Part shown: piece after piece, positions 1 to 7,573 of the stretch
Numbering within the stretch: position 1 is the stretch's first letter
How the letters are laid out: each line of letters begins with the position of its first letter
Origin: Candidatus Rifleibacteriota bacterium
GTDB taxonomy: Bacteria; Muiribacteriota; Ozemobacteria; Ozemobacterales; Ozemobacteraceae
DNA length: 62,091 nt
Assembly: GCA_015233565.1 (NCBI GenBank)
Contig: JADFXM010000038.1
Span: 1 to 62,091 of the forward strand
Direction of reading: 5' to 3'
Translations under genes and position numbers: made by a program
Notes under the pieces: model-generated
What the model was told of the DNA's origin: nothing
What the model saw: the letters and a program-made list of their open reading frames with translations, nothing else
The model's database searches: none

Positions 1-199
1 TGAAACGACGGTTAAAATCCTCATCTTCAGATAGTTTATTGATGAAACCCCGAGGTTGGCGTTGGAAATTAGCTTGATGCAAGGGGCTTTTATCTTCGCA
101 GCAGGAACAACCAAGGGATTTTAGCTGCTCAGCAAGATCTTTATCGAATTCTAACAGAAGCGAAAAAAACTTTTCATCATAGACAAAACGTTGTATCAT
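1..199 (-). CDS. IS91-associated Cys-containing helper protein, 5' part only
   Basis: This reading frame starts with ATG at 199, has a good AGGAGG ribosome binding site at about 207-212, and runs off the left edge after 66 codons. The N-terminus is acidic and hydrophobic, followed by a short GCSCC cysteine cluster at about residues 30-34 and an F-Q-R-Q-P-R-G segment. I recall small proteins with a similar Cys-plus-basic layout lying next to IS91-type (Y2) transposases in other bacteria; their role is not known. An IS91-like transposase C-terminus lies just to the right on the other strand, which supports the link. The recognition is from memory of the family layout, so the function is inferred. 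Confidence 0.5.
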   Translation of the reverse strand, partial: MIQRFVYDEKFFSLLLEFDKDLAEQLKSLGCSCCEDKSPLHQANFQRQPRGFINKLSEDEDFNRRF

Positions 200-245
200 G
201 AGATAGCCCTCCTTTGTTCTTTAGCACAGCACAAAGAAGGTAAAA

Positions 246-284
246 CCCCCGAAGAAATTTTTGCAAGTTTTTTTCGGGGGTTTC
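246..284 (+). terminator. Rho-independent terminator-like hairpin
   Basis: An 8-bp perfect stem pairs CCCCCGAA at 246-253 with TTCGGGGG at 273-280 around a 19-nt loop and is followed by a T-rich stretch. It sits upstream of the minus-strand helper gene and could stop transcription arriving from the left. Confidence 0.5.
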
Positions 285-349
285 TTTCAAACCACAAGAT
301 ATTTTGTTCAAATTCCGGGAGATTTCCCTAAATTATTGTGTCGCTACTC

Positions 350-551
350 ACGAGCAAGGGATTTTGGCTTTCTGCACGGAAACGCTTACAGAACTTTGTC
401 ATTGCTTCAACTTCTTCTAAATGTAAAAACTGAACCGCGACCGGAGGCAATTAGACCAGCTTTCCATTGTCCAGATTGTAAGGCAGAAATGAAAATAATA
501 GCATGCAGGGTTTTTCGAAGGGGAGTTTCCGAAAACCAATTGTCGCCATAA
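350..551 (+). pseudogene. IS91-family (Y2) transposase, C-terminal remnant, copy 1
   Basis: The in-frame peptide contains RARDFGFLHGNAYRTL and a zinc-finger-like FHCPDCKAEMKI segment, which match the end of IS91/IS801-type rolling-circle transposases (the region after the usual LPKGF motif). Only about 67 residues of a protein of roughly 350-400 remain, so it is a dead fragment. Upstream of position 350 the frame stays open but the residues no longer resemble the family, so the break is at 350. The same fragment occurs at 60152-60353 with more of its N-terminal side preserved. Confidence 0.75.
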
Positions 552-894
552 AAAACAGGGAAAAATTTCGAAGTAGATTGGGACTGGACAAATAAGAGTT
601 CATCATAAAATCAATGATGAACAAATTTTGATTTTTCGGAAAGAAAACTTTTTCTCAAAATCTGAAAGAAATGAGTGCAATAAAGAGCAAAACCGGTACA
701 AAACTTTTAAATTGAACCGAAAACCAATAAAATTTTTCGAAAATTAGCTCATTTTTGGAACAAAAAACTCATTTCGAATTTCCCCAAAAAACGAATATAT
801 TTTCCTATAGTAAAGTAGCGTTCTGACGGGCTCGTCCAACTACCGGATAAGATCGTGGCTACGCTTCGCTACGCACGATCTATCCTTACTCGTT
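350..894 (+). repeat. 545-bp direct repeat, copy 1 (partner 60152-60696)
   Basis: Copy 1 matches 60152-60696 with only a handful of substitutions (for example in the A-rich run near 555 and at 886) and no length change. It holds the transposase C-terminus, about 280 bp of AT-rich non-coding DNA and the hairpin at 834-894. Identity stops exactly after CGTT, at the right arm of the attC-like site. The unit looks like the 3' end of an IS91-like element, where the replication origin hairpin (oriIS) would lie. Confidence 0.9.
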
Positions 895-898
895 GGCA
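834..898 (-). other. attC-like recombination site a (hairpin)
   Basis: The outer inverted repeat is CCAAC at 836-840 and GTTGG at 892-896. The inner stem pairs GGATAAGATCGTG with CACGATCTATCC and leaves one unpaired base; inside is a second stem, GCTACGC/GCGTAGC-like, around TTC. Read on the minus strand, the left box is TGCCAAC and the right box is GTTGGAC, which fits the integron core consensus GTTRRRY. It lies 3' of the minus-strand operon ending at 1143. The same hairpin could instead be the terminus of the IS91-like element, because the 545-bp repeat ends here. Confidence 0.55.
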
Positions 899-1142
899 GC
901 CACCATGGAAAGAAAACATCGGCAAAAAAAAATCCTATCCCCCGAATACGCATCCAAAGCTCCTTGTTCTAAAAAATTTCTCCGAAGAACCGCGTATCCC
1001 TTGCTGTGGTAATCCAACCGACCGAGTATTATCCCACTCCCTGATCGCGCCTCCAAGGAGACCAAACAAAATGGGCTTTTTGTAGGACTAACCAGCAGCG
1101 TTACGAAAGAAGTTCAACATGAAAAATATCCAAGTCTCGGAT
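899..1142 (-). other. Non-coding cassette tail, family A
   Basis: No credible gene is seen. The stretch carries CCGAAGAACCGC at about 982-993 preceded by GCATCCAAAG, a block that recurs in variant form near 43491, 44955 and 50498, always just to the right of an attC-like site. Confidence 0.5.
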
Positions 1143-1409
1143 TCATCCGTTTGTAGAATCCCTTGAAGGGGTTTGCTCGATCATTTTTTTGTACAAGTGC
1201 TCGGGAGCGAAATCGGCATCATTGTCCCAGCAGATTGTGTGCAGAATTGGAGATAATGTAAATCGTTTAAAGATTTCCTTGTCTTTCAAAGGTTCAAAAA
1301 TCGGTCCCCAAAGGGAGTCACTCAGATCAACAATCCCAATTGGTCCATCCTTGAACTGAACACGTATTCGGTATCCATCAACATATTCGGCTTTTTGTAG
1401 TTCCAGCAT
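1143..1409 (-). CDS. DUF2442 family protein
   Basis: This 88-residue protein has the DUF2442 pattern: an N-terminal strand pair with Y-x-D-G-Y, then F-K-D-G and a D-L-S/D segment, a middle F-x-x-L-K-D-K-E-x-F-K-R-F motif and a C-terminal W-D-N-D-A-D-F-A-P-E-x-L box. Members are small, cytoplasmic and of unknown biochemical function. It starts 5 bp after the DUF4160 gene stop, so the two are co-transcribed. DUF4160-DUF2442 pairs are common in mobile regions and have been suggested to act as toxin-antitoxin-like modules, but I know of no proof. A second pair with the same order lies at 40968-41503. Confidence 0.85.
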   Translation of the reverse strand: MLELQKAEYVDGYRIRVQFKDGPIGIVDLSDSLWGPIFEPLKDKEIFKRFTLSPILHTICWDNDADFAPEHLYKKMIEQTPSRDSTNG

Positions 1410-1414
1410 AAAAG

Positions 1415-1672
1415 TTACTCCAGTGGGCTAATCTTTTTTAGCGGCTGGTGAGCGTCCGCTAAGCGCCAATCCTCGGCAAGCTCTTCCTTGTGTATTCCAT
1501 ACCATTCCATGAGCGCGCTTAACGCCCGCCGGGGAAATCGGCCTTCAATTATCCCCGTTTCAATTTCCACCGACACCTTATACTCTCCGTATTCGGCGTG
1601 GAAATGCGGCGGTTGATGATCATCGTACAGCATGAAAACTACGATTCCAAGAAAACGACATAGTTCTGGCAT
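1415..1672 (-). CDS. DUF4160 family protein
   Basis: This 85-residue protein shows the DUF4160 signature: M-P-E-x-C-R-F-x-G-I-V at the start, then Y-D-D-H-x-P-P-H-F-H-A-x-Y with conserved histidines, and a C-terminal helix H-x-x-E-L-x-x-D-W with an L-K-K-I-x-P-L-E end. The His/Asp-rich centre suggests metal binding or catalysis, but the function is unknown. It is the first gene of a two-gene unit with DUF2442. An A-G-G-A-G-G-C-type ribosome site precedes the ATG at 1672. The TrlF-type gene ends 62 bp upstream, so it may share that transcript. Confidence 0.87.
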   Translation of the reverse strand: MPELCRFLGIVVFMLYDDHQPPHFHAEYGEYKVSVEIETGIIEGRFPRRALSALMEWYGIHKEELAEDWRLADAHQPLKKISPLE

Positions 1673-1734
1673 TCATTTGCCTCCTTTGGGAAAATCGGGG
1701 AAAAGCACGAGGGGTGAAAAAATGCGATAGTTTC

Positions 1735-4512
1735 TCATCGAATGTCTTGATATCGCTTTGCTCGCATTTGGAAGGCGAATTCGGACCCTTCCATTACATC
1801 ACAGATCTCCTTCTTAATATTCGCCAATTCAACAGTGCCAGTGCAAAGAACCCTGATTTTCTTACTTTCGGAATCCATTGAAACAATATATTCAGCATCC
1901 CCATTGACTGGGATATTGGCGTTGTGAGTAACAACAATAACTTGCCTTTGCTCTTTCGTATTTTTGAGCCTGTCCACAATAAGCTCGTAAACCAATCTGT
2001 TGTCAAGGTCGTCTTCAGGCTGGTCTAGAATCAATGGATTATTCCCGTGAGACAATATAAAGGTTAGAATGGCGGTGGTTTTTTGTCCTGCAGAAGCGGC
2101 GGATAAATGCTTGAATGCAGTTGAACCCGTCGGTTGGTACTGAACTTCAATTTCGTCTTCCGGCAATAAAAGTTCAATTTCATCAATCTGTGAATCTGCT
2201 AACTTCAGAACAAGATTAACAAAATGCCCACTTACACTGTCAACAAACTCTTGGCGCCTGATTTTCAAAAACACCTCTCGGGCACTTTTAATGGTATCCT
2301 CAACATTCCCTTTAAAGCAAAGCTGAGAAAGAGCCTCAACATCTTTCTCGTATTCAGTTTCACGTTGAATTATTGCTCGAATTTTTTGAACAAAATCCAT
2401 CCTATTCCGGAATGGATTAATCTTGATTTTTACTCTTTCACCATGTGTTAAAGACGAAACAAAGGCTCGTCTTTTCATAGTGATTTCCTTACACTTGCCC
2501 AAAAAGTGGTCAGAAAGACTCTGGCGGGCCAAAATTTCCGAAGATAGTTTGGCTTCAATCACCAGAATCTGCTGAAGTTCCTTTTCTTTCGCGGCTTTCT
2601 TGTTAGTCAGCGCCTCAAAATTGGCAATGTCGTTGATGCCCTGCTTTTCAAGGTCTTCCTTTTTCTGTTGAAACTCGGTTTTGTTTGCATTGCAGGCTGT
2701 AAGCCAATTGGACTTTTTCACCGAGTCGGAAAAGGCAGACTTCACCAGAGAAACAGCTTCCTTCTGTTTCTTTATCTCACTAATTATAGAATTCATACTA
2801 GCTATGGCTGTGTTTATGATGGCTGACATTTCAATAGCGTGCTCGGGAGAAAAGGATGTTAGGACAGCAGTCTTCAGCGCCATTTCATTGATTAGACTCT
2901 CTAATAGACGCTCTTTCTCTTCAAAACCGTTATAATAGGAAAGCAGTTCCTTTTCTTGGGCGATAAATTTCTCTCGAGAAATCAGCAAATCTGCTATGCC
3001 ACTTTGCTGAAAAATCTTTATCTGGTCGTCTAGGTCCTTGATTTCTGTTTGAAGTTTTCCTTTCCCGGAAATCTGTTGCTGAATCGTGCGAATTGAAGTG
3101 GACTTTTCCAGGAATGCCCGGCGATTGGTCTCTTTTTCCTTTTGAATTGATTCTAGCCCATCAATTGCCTTGTCAATCCTCTCGCGCAAAGAATTGGGTT
3201 CTTGTGCTATTTCATAAATTTGTTTTTGTGAGAACTGTTCGAACTCGAACAAATCGAGAAATCCTACTTCTGAAATTTCCTGCCATGCATTCGTTGTTGG
3301 GTTAAAAGACTCTATTCTTCTTTTCTGGGTGGCCGAATTTTGGATATTGAAAACGGAAATCCTGTATTCAACTGAATTCCTTACGAGGGTGACAACGATC
3401 TTGCTTTGATCAGATAACACCCCTAGTTTGCTTTTGCCATCGGGGCGTTTGTAAAAGTTGTTGTGATCTTTTAGGACGTCTTCGAGGCTGGAAATGTCGG
3501 ATGTTTTCCCAAAAACACCCCGAAGGAAACGAAGGATTCCCGATTTACCACTACCACGACCACCAATGATCGTCGTAAGCTGAGGACTAAAATCAATAGA
3601 TAACGGGCTTGATTCTTCGGTTACGGAAGTTCCGAAAATGGAAATGGACTTGAGCCAAAAATCCGGAAAACGATAGGGATGATCTGGACAGAAATAACAA
3701 TTTCGAACTCGAAACTCAGGGAGCAAAAATGCTTGTCGCAAGCCTTCAAGGGTTGGAATGGACTCCATTTTTAACCACGTATATTGTTGACCAATCCCAT
3801 CCAACCCATGTTTCGGATTGCCTGGACTATGCGGATTGTCAGAGAAAGAGAGGAATGCCATTCTCTCATCAATGGCTCTTTTTAAAATTGAATGCCACGA
3901 ATTTAACTCTGGGGGTTCCTGATTTCCTGAAGATGTAATTAGTTCCTTTATCTCCTTAAGACCCTTTAACGATGAGGAGGAAGACCAAAACTCCTTATGA
4001 GTAATTTGTACAGCATTGATGGTTTCCAAGGCAAAGAGCTTTTCATAATTTGGCTGACTAATTGGACCCAAACCATTGAAATCATCTATGTGAGCTGGAA
4101 TTACAATTCCATTTTGGGTCTTAGCTATTTCAACAATGTCGAAAATGTTTTTTGATGTGTGGGCGTCCTGCTTTCCAAAAGAGGCTCTTTGAATGTCACA
4201 TTTAACCAGGAAATCGCTTACATCAGTCTCCGTTTTGGTGGTGTCAAACAATACAAGAAGGTGAATTTTAGATGTGTCACAAGTGATTTCAACCCCGGGA
4301 AATACTGTAAGATTTTGGTCTATTGCAGCTGTTTTTATTGCGTCAATTCCGAGAGGTGTGTTGTGATCAGTTATTGCTATGCAATCAAGCCCAACGCTCT
4401 TTGCCTTTTGAACAAATTGGGCGGGAGTAACCGCCTTGTCCTGAAAGCATTCACTTGCAATTGTATGCAAATGAAAATCGCACTTAAACCATCTTGAACC
4501 GACAAAATTCAT
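1735..4512 (-). CDS. PHP-domain plus SMC-like AAA ATPase (TrlF-type)
   Basis: The 925-residue protein has an N-terminal PHP metal-dependent phosphoesterase domain: F-H-L-H-T at about residues 13-17, AITDHN, PGVEIT, a PAHIDD histidine and SFSDNPHS. A Walker A motif GGRGSGKS follows at about 315-322, then roughly 400 residues of coiled coil, and a C-terminal Walker B region LDQPEDDLDNR near 826 with a downstream VVTHNANIP switch histidine. This is the layout of TrlF-family proteins, SMC/Rad50-like ATPases fused to a PHP hydrolase. They are found in defence neighbourhoods and probably couple ATP hydrolysis to cleavage of a nucleic acid or nucleotide; the substrate is unknown. It lies between the type I restriction operon and the DUF4160 pair. 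Confidence 0.87.
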   Translation of the reverse strand: MNFVGSRWFKCDFHLHTIASECFQDKAVTPAQFVQKAKSVGLDCIAITDHNTPLGIDAIKTAAIDQNLTVFPGVEITCDTSKIHLLVLFDTTKTETDVSDFLVKCDIQRASFGKQDAHTSKNIFDIVEIAKTQNGIVIPAHIDDFNGLGPISQPNYEKLFALETINAVQITHKEFWSSSSSLKGLKEIKELITSSGNQEPPELNSWHSILKRAIDERMAFLSFSDNPHSPGNPKHGLDGIGQQYTWLKMESIPTLEGLRQAFLLPEFRVRNCYFCPDHPYRFPDFWLKSISIFGTSVTEESSPLSIDFSPQLTTIIGGRGSGKSGILRFLRGVFGKTSDISSLEDVLKDHNNFYKRPDGKSKLGVLSDQSKIVVTLVRNSVEYRISVFNIQNSATQKRRIESFNPTTNAWQEISEVGFLDLFEFEQFSQKQIYEIAQEPNSLRERIDKAIDGLESIQKEKETNRRAFLEKSTSIRTIQQQISGKGKLQTEIKDLDDQIKIFQQSGIADLLISREKFIAQEKELLSYYNGFEEKERLLESLINEMALKTAVLTSFSPEHAIEMSAIINTAIASMNSIISEIKKQKEAVSLVKSAFSDSVKKSNWLTACNANKTEFQQKKEDLEKQGINDIANFEALTNKKAAKEKELQQILVIEAKLSSEILARQSLSDHFLGKCKEITMKRRAFVSSLTHGERVKIKINPFRNRMDFVQKIRAIIQRETEYEKDVEALSQLCFKGNVEDTIKSAREVFLKIRRQEFVDSVSGHFVNLVLKLADSQIDEIELLLPEDEIEVQYQPTGSTAFKHLSAASAGQKTTAILTFILSHGNNPLILDQPEDDLDNRLVYELIVDRLKNTKEQRQVIVVTHNANIPVNGDAEYIVSMDSESKKIRVLCTGTVELANIKKEICDVMEGSEFAFQMRAKRYQDIR

Positions 4513-4591
4513 AAAAAATACCTCTTTTATTTTTCCTCAATTCTTCTTTTGGGAATTGCATTAGAAGGTCATGGGCAGTCATTTAACCGCT

Positions 4592-7573
4592 TCAATAATA
4601 TTGGCGAATGTAGGCGTAGGCTTTGTCAAATAGTTCCTGGTCGGTGTGGAGCTTGTATTTAAGCAGAGTTCGACGGAGTTCCTTTTGGACCAGGCGCTCG
4701 CCCTGGGTGGTGTGCTGCCAGTCGGGAAAGCGGACCTTCTTTACGATGTCGTCAATGTCGCTGACGATGCGCTCAACGATGATGTGGGTGTTCCCGTTCT
4801 TGGCTTCATTGAAAAGCTCGGTCAGGACTTCCTTTCCCTTGTCCTTGGCTTCAACCGGGTCTTCCAGCTCGGCTTCAACAACATCCTTGGCCAGTTGGAG
4901 CATTTCCTTCAAAAACTCAAGGCTGGTCAGGAAACCCTGTTCATGCTTTTCCTTGATCTTTTCGAGGCGTTCCCCCAGGGCTTTGAATTTCGGGTTGTTG
5001 GTGTGTCGCCGGAGACGAGCGATGAGCTTAATTTCAACCTCTTTGCCCTTCTTGGCGGGGTCGACAGTGGTCAGGATGTCTTCTAAAATCTGGGCGTCAA
5101 TGACCAGGGTTTCAACGTCGTCGCGGACGGTATCAACATGGACATTCCGGTTGATGAGGTCTACGGTTTTCGCTCCCAGAGCGTGCCAGAGAAGTTTTCC
5201 GTTCCCGCTCGGCGGCTTCACGGATTCATAGACCTGGGTCAACCAACGGTAATCCTTTTCGTATGGGCTGAGGATCGGGTCAGGGGAAAGGGCTTCCCAG
5301 ATCGTGCCGAGGAGCGAAAATTCGCCGGCGAACTTGTCGCGGGTCTCGTTGTTGGGAAGGCATTGTTGGGCGGCCATGAGCCCTTCATACCCGGTTACGG
5401 ATCGGTCGACCCCGGCGAAAAATGCCAGGCACTTTTGTACCTGCATGGGAAGAGCGGTCCGGAGTTCTTCGATATTGGAAACTACCTGTTGAACGGCCTT
5501 TTCATCGAAGTCGAGGGCGCGGGCGACATCATCGAAGATGCCGATGTAATCAACGATCAAGCCATGTGTCTTTTCCTGGCCGAAGGTCCGGTTGGTGCGG
5601 CAGATGGCCTGCAGGAGGTTGTGGTCCTTCATCGGCTTGTCGAGATACATCACCTGAAGAATGGGAGCATCGAACCCGGTTAGAAGTTTGCTGGTGACGA
5701 TGACAAACTTCAAGGGGTCGGACGGATCGCGGAACCGGTCGAGCAGCTTTTCTTCCGCGTCTTTTTCCCGAATGTGGGCTTTCCATTCCGGCGGATCGCC
5801 CTGGGCGCTGGTCATGACAACGGCGCTGGTGTCGGGGCCTATCAGCTCGTCCATTACCGCTTTGTAGAGGACACAACATTCCCGGTCGAAAACGACAACC
5901 TGGGCCTTGAAGCCGTTCGGCTCAACCTTGGTCTGGAAGTGCTTGACGATGTGGTTGACCACGGCACGGACCCTTTCCGGGTTCTTCACCAGAACCGCCA
6001 TTTTGGCGGCGCGTTTGGCGAGGTCGTCGCGGTCCTGTTCGCTCAGGTTCCCGGTGACTTGCTTGTAAGCTTCATCAATCGCGGCTTTATTGATTTTTAG
6101 TTTGATCTCCGGGGCCTCGAAGTGAAGCGGAAGGGTGGCTTTGTCGCGGATGGAGTCCTGGAACGAATAGCGGCTCATGTAACCCTTCTCGTCTTCTTCC
6201 GCGCCAAACGCCCAGTAGGTGTTTCGATCGGCCCGGTTGATGGGGGTTCCGGTCAGACCGAAAAGAAAAGCGTTTGGGAGTGCTTCACGCATTTTTCGGC
6301 CAAGGTCGCCTTCCTGGGTTCGGTGGGCTTCATCGACCAGGACGATGATGTTTGACCGCTCGTTGAGCTTTCCGCCGGCTTCGGCGAATTTGTGAATCGT
6401 GGTGATGAGGACCTTTCGGACATCCTGGGAAAGCAAGGTTTGAAGCTCCTGTCGGGATGGGACCCCGATCATGTTAGGCACGTCGGCGGCGTTGAAGGTG
6501 GCGGTGATCTGGGTATCGAGGTCGATACGATCAACAACGATCATCACCGTTGGGTTCCCGAGTTTCGGGTGGAGGCGGAGCTTTTGAGCGGCAAAAACCA
6601 TGAGAAGGGATTTCCCGCTGCCCTGGAAGTGCCAGATAAGGCCCTTCTTCGGGGCCCCTTTCACAACGCGGCTGACGATGCGGTTGGTGGTGAAGTATTG
6701 CTGATACCGGCAAATGACCTTGATGCGGCGGTGTTTCTTGTCTGTGGCAAAGAGGGTGAAGCTTTGAAGGATGTCGAGAACCACACCGGGCCGAAGCATG
6801 TTGGCGACGGTGGCTTTTACGTGGTGAAGCTGGCCTTCCTCGTGGCTGTCTTTGTCCCGCCAGGGGCCCCACATGTCGATGGGCATACGGATAGAACCAT
6901 AGCGAAAGTATTTCCCCTCGGTGGCGAAGGAAAATGCGTTCGGTACAAACATCGCCGGGACCTGCTTTTCGTAAATCTCGTTGACCTGGAAGGCGCCATC
7001 AAACCAAGTCACGGAAGAGCGTGTCGGGGTCTTGGCTTCAGCAATGACCACCGGTAAACCATTGATCAGAAACACAATATCGAAGCGCTTTTCCACGGAC
7101 CCGGCCTGAAAAACCCATTGATTCGTTACAACGAAGCGATTCTTCTCAGGCTCGACAGGGTCGATGAGGTGGACGGAAACGTGCTCCCCATGAGGGCCGA
7201 AAGGCATGGTCTTCTCACCCCGCGCCCAAGCCATGAAATTCTCATTGGCCCGAACCAGGCCGTCAGCCTGAACGGATAAAATGCAGGCCCGGAGGTTATA
7301 AATAACCTCATCGGCGCGGTCAGGCTGGGCGGCTATTTCCGGGTTGAGGTCGATAAGGGCTTCCCGGACCCAGGCTTCAACCATCACCTCTCCGGCCTGT
7401 CGGGGAATCCCGGAAGCGGGGATGTATTCCCAGGTTGACGGGTTGAGGTCGCCACCGAGAGAGTCACCCCAACCGGGGGTATTTTCCTGGACAACATTTT
7501 TGTGAGCTGGGGTTTTGTTTGATATAGCGCCGAGGATCATTTGCTCGACGGTATTAGCTTCATTGAATTTCAT
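4592..7573 (-). CDS. hsdR: Type I restriction enzyme, R subunit (HsdR)
   Basis: HsdR is the motor and nuclease of type I restriction-modification: it translocates unmethylated DNA with ATP and cuts it. The 993-residue protein has the N-terminal PD-(D/E)xK nuclease with DIVFLINGLPVVIAEAKTP, a helicase Walker A F-Q-G-S-G-K-S near residue 315, a DEAHRTQ motif II near 409, the LTGTPI motif III, and TGFDAP and QAICRTNR motifs of the second RecA domain. The C-terminal helical part that docks on the methylase is present, so length and motifs are complete. The ATG at 7573 overlaps the stop of the upstream HsdM-HsdS fusion by 4 bp, so the genes are translationally coupled. It is the last gene of the operon and appears functional. 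Confidence 0.95.
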   Translation of the reverse strand: MKFNEANTVEQMILGAISNKTPAHKNVVQENTPGWGDSLGGDLNPSTWEYIPASGIPRQAGEVMVEAWVREALIDLNPEIAAQPDRADEVIYNLRACILSVQADGLVRANENFMAWARGEKTMPFGPHGEHVSVHLIDPVEPEKNRFVVTNQWVFQAGSVEKRFDIVFLINGLPVVIAEAKTPTRSSVTWFDGAFQVNEIYEKQVPAMFVPNAFSFATEGKYFRYGSIRMPIDMWGPWRDKDSHEEGQLHHVKATVANMLRPGVVLDILQSFTLFATDKKHRRIKVICRYQQYFTTNRIVSRVVKGAPKKGLIWHFQGSGKSLLMVFAAQKLRLHPKLGNPTVMIVVDRIDLDTQITATFNAADVPNMIGVPSRQELQTLLSQDVRKVLITTIHKFAEAGGKLNERSNIIVLVDEAHRTQEGDLGRKMREALPNAFLFGLTGTPINRADRNTYWAFGAEEDEKGYMSRYSFQDSIRDKATLPLHFEAPEIKLKINKAAIDEAYKQVTGNLSEQDRDDLAKRAAKMAVLVKNPERVRAVVNHIVKHFQTKVEPNGFKAQVVVFDRECCVLYKAVMDELIGPDTSAVVMTSAQGDPPEWKAHIREKDAEEKLLDRFRDPSDPLKFVIVTSKLLTGFDAPILQVMYLDKPMKDHNLLQAICRTNRTFGQEKTHGLIVDYIGIFDDVARALDFDEKAVQQVVSNIEELRTALPMQVQKCLAFFAGVDRSVTGYEGLMAAQQCLPNNETRDKFAGEFSLLGTIWEALSPDPILSPYEKDYRWLTQVYESVKPPSGNGKLLWHALGAKTVDLINRNVHVDTVRDDVETLVIDAQILEDILTTVDPAKKGKEVEIKLIARLRRHTNNPKFKALGERLEKIKEKHEQGFLTSLEFLKEMLQLAKDVVEAELEDPVEAKDKGKEVLTELFNEAKNGNTHIIVERIVSDIDDIVKKVRFPDWQHTTQGERLVQKELRRTLLKYKLHTDQELFDKAYAYIRQYY

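Noticed and set aside
4623..6872. Long plus-strand frames opposite hsdR
   Set aside because: They are shadows of the 993-codon hsdR gene with arbitrary composition and no family resemblance.
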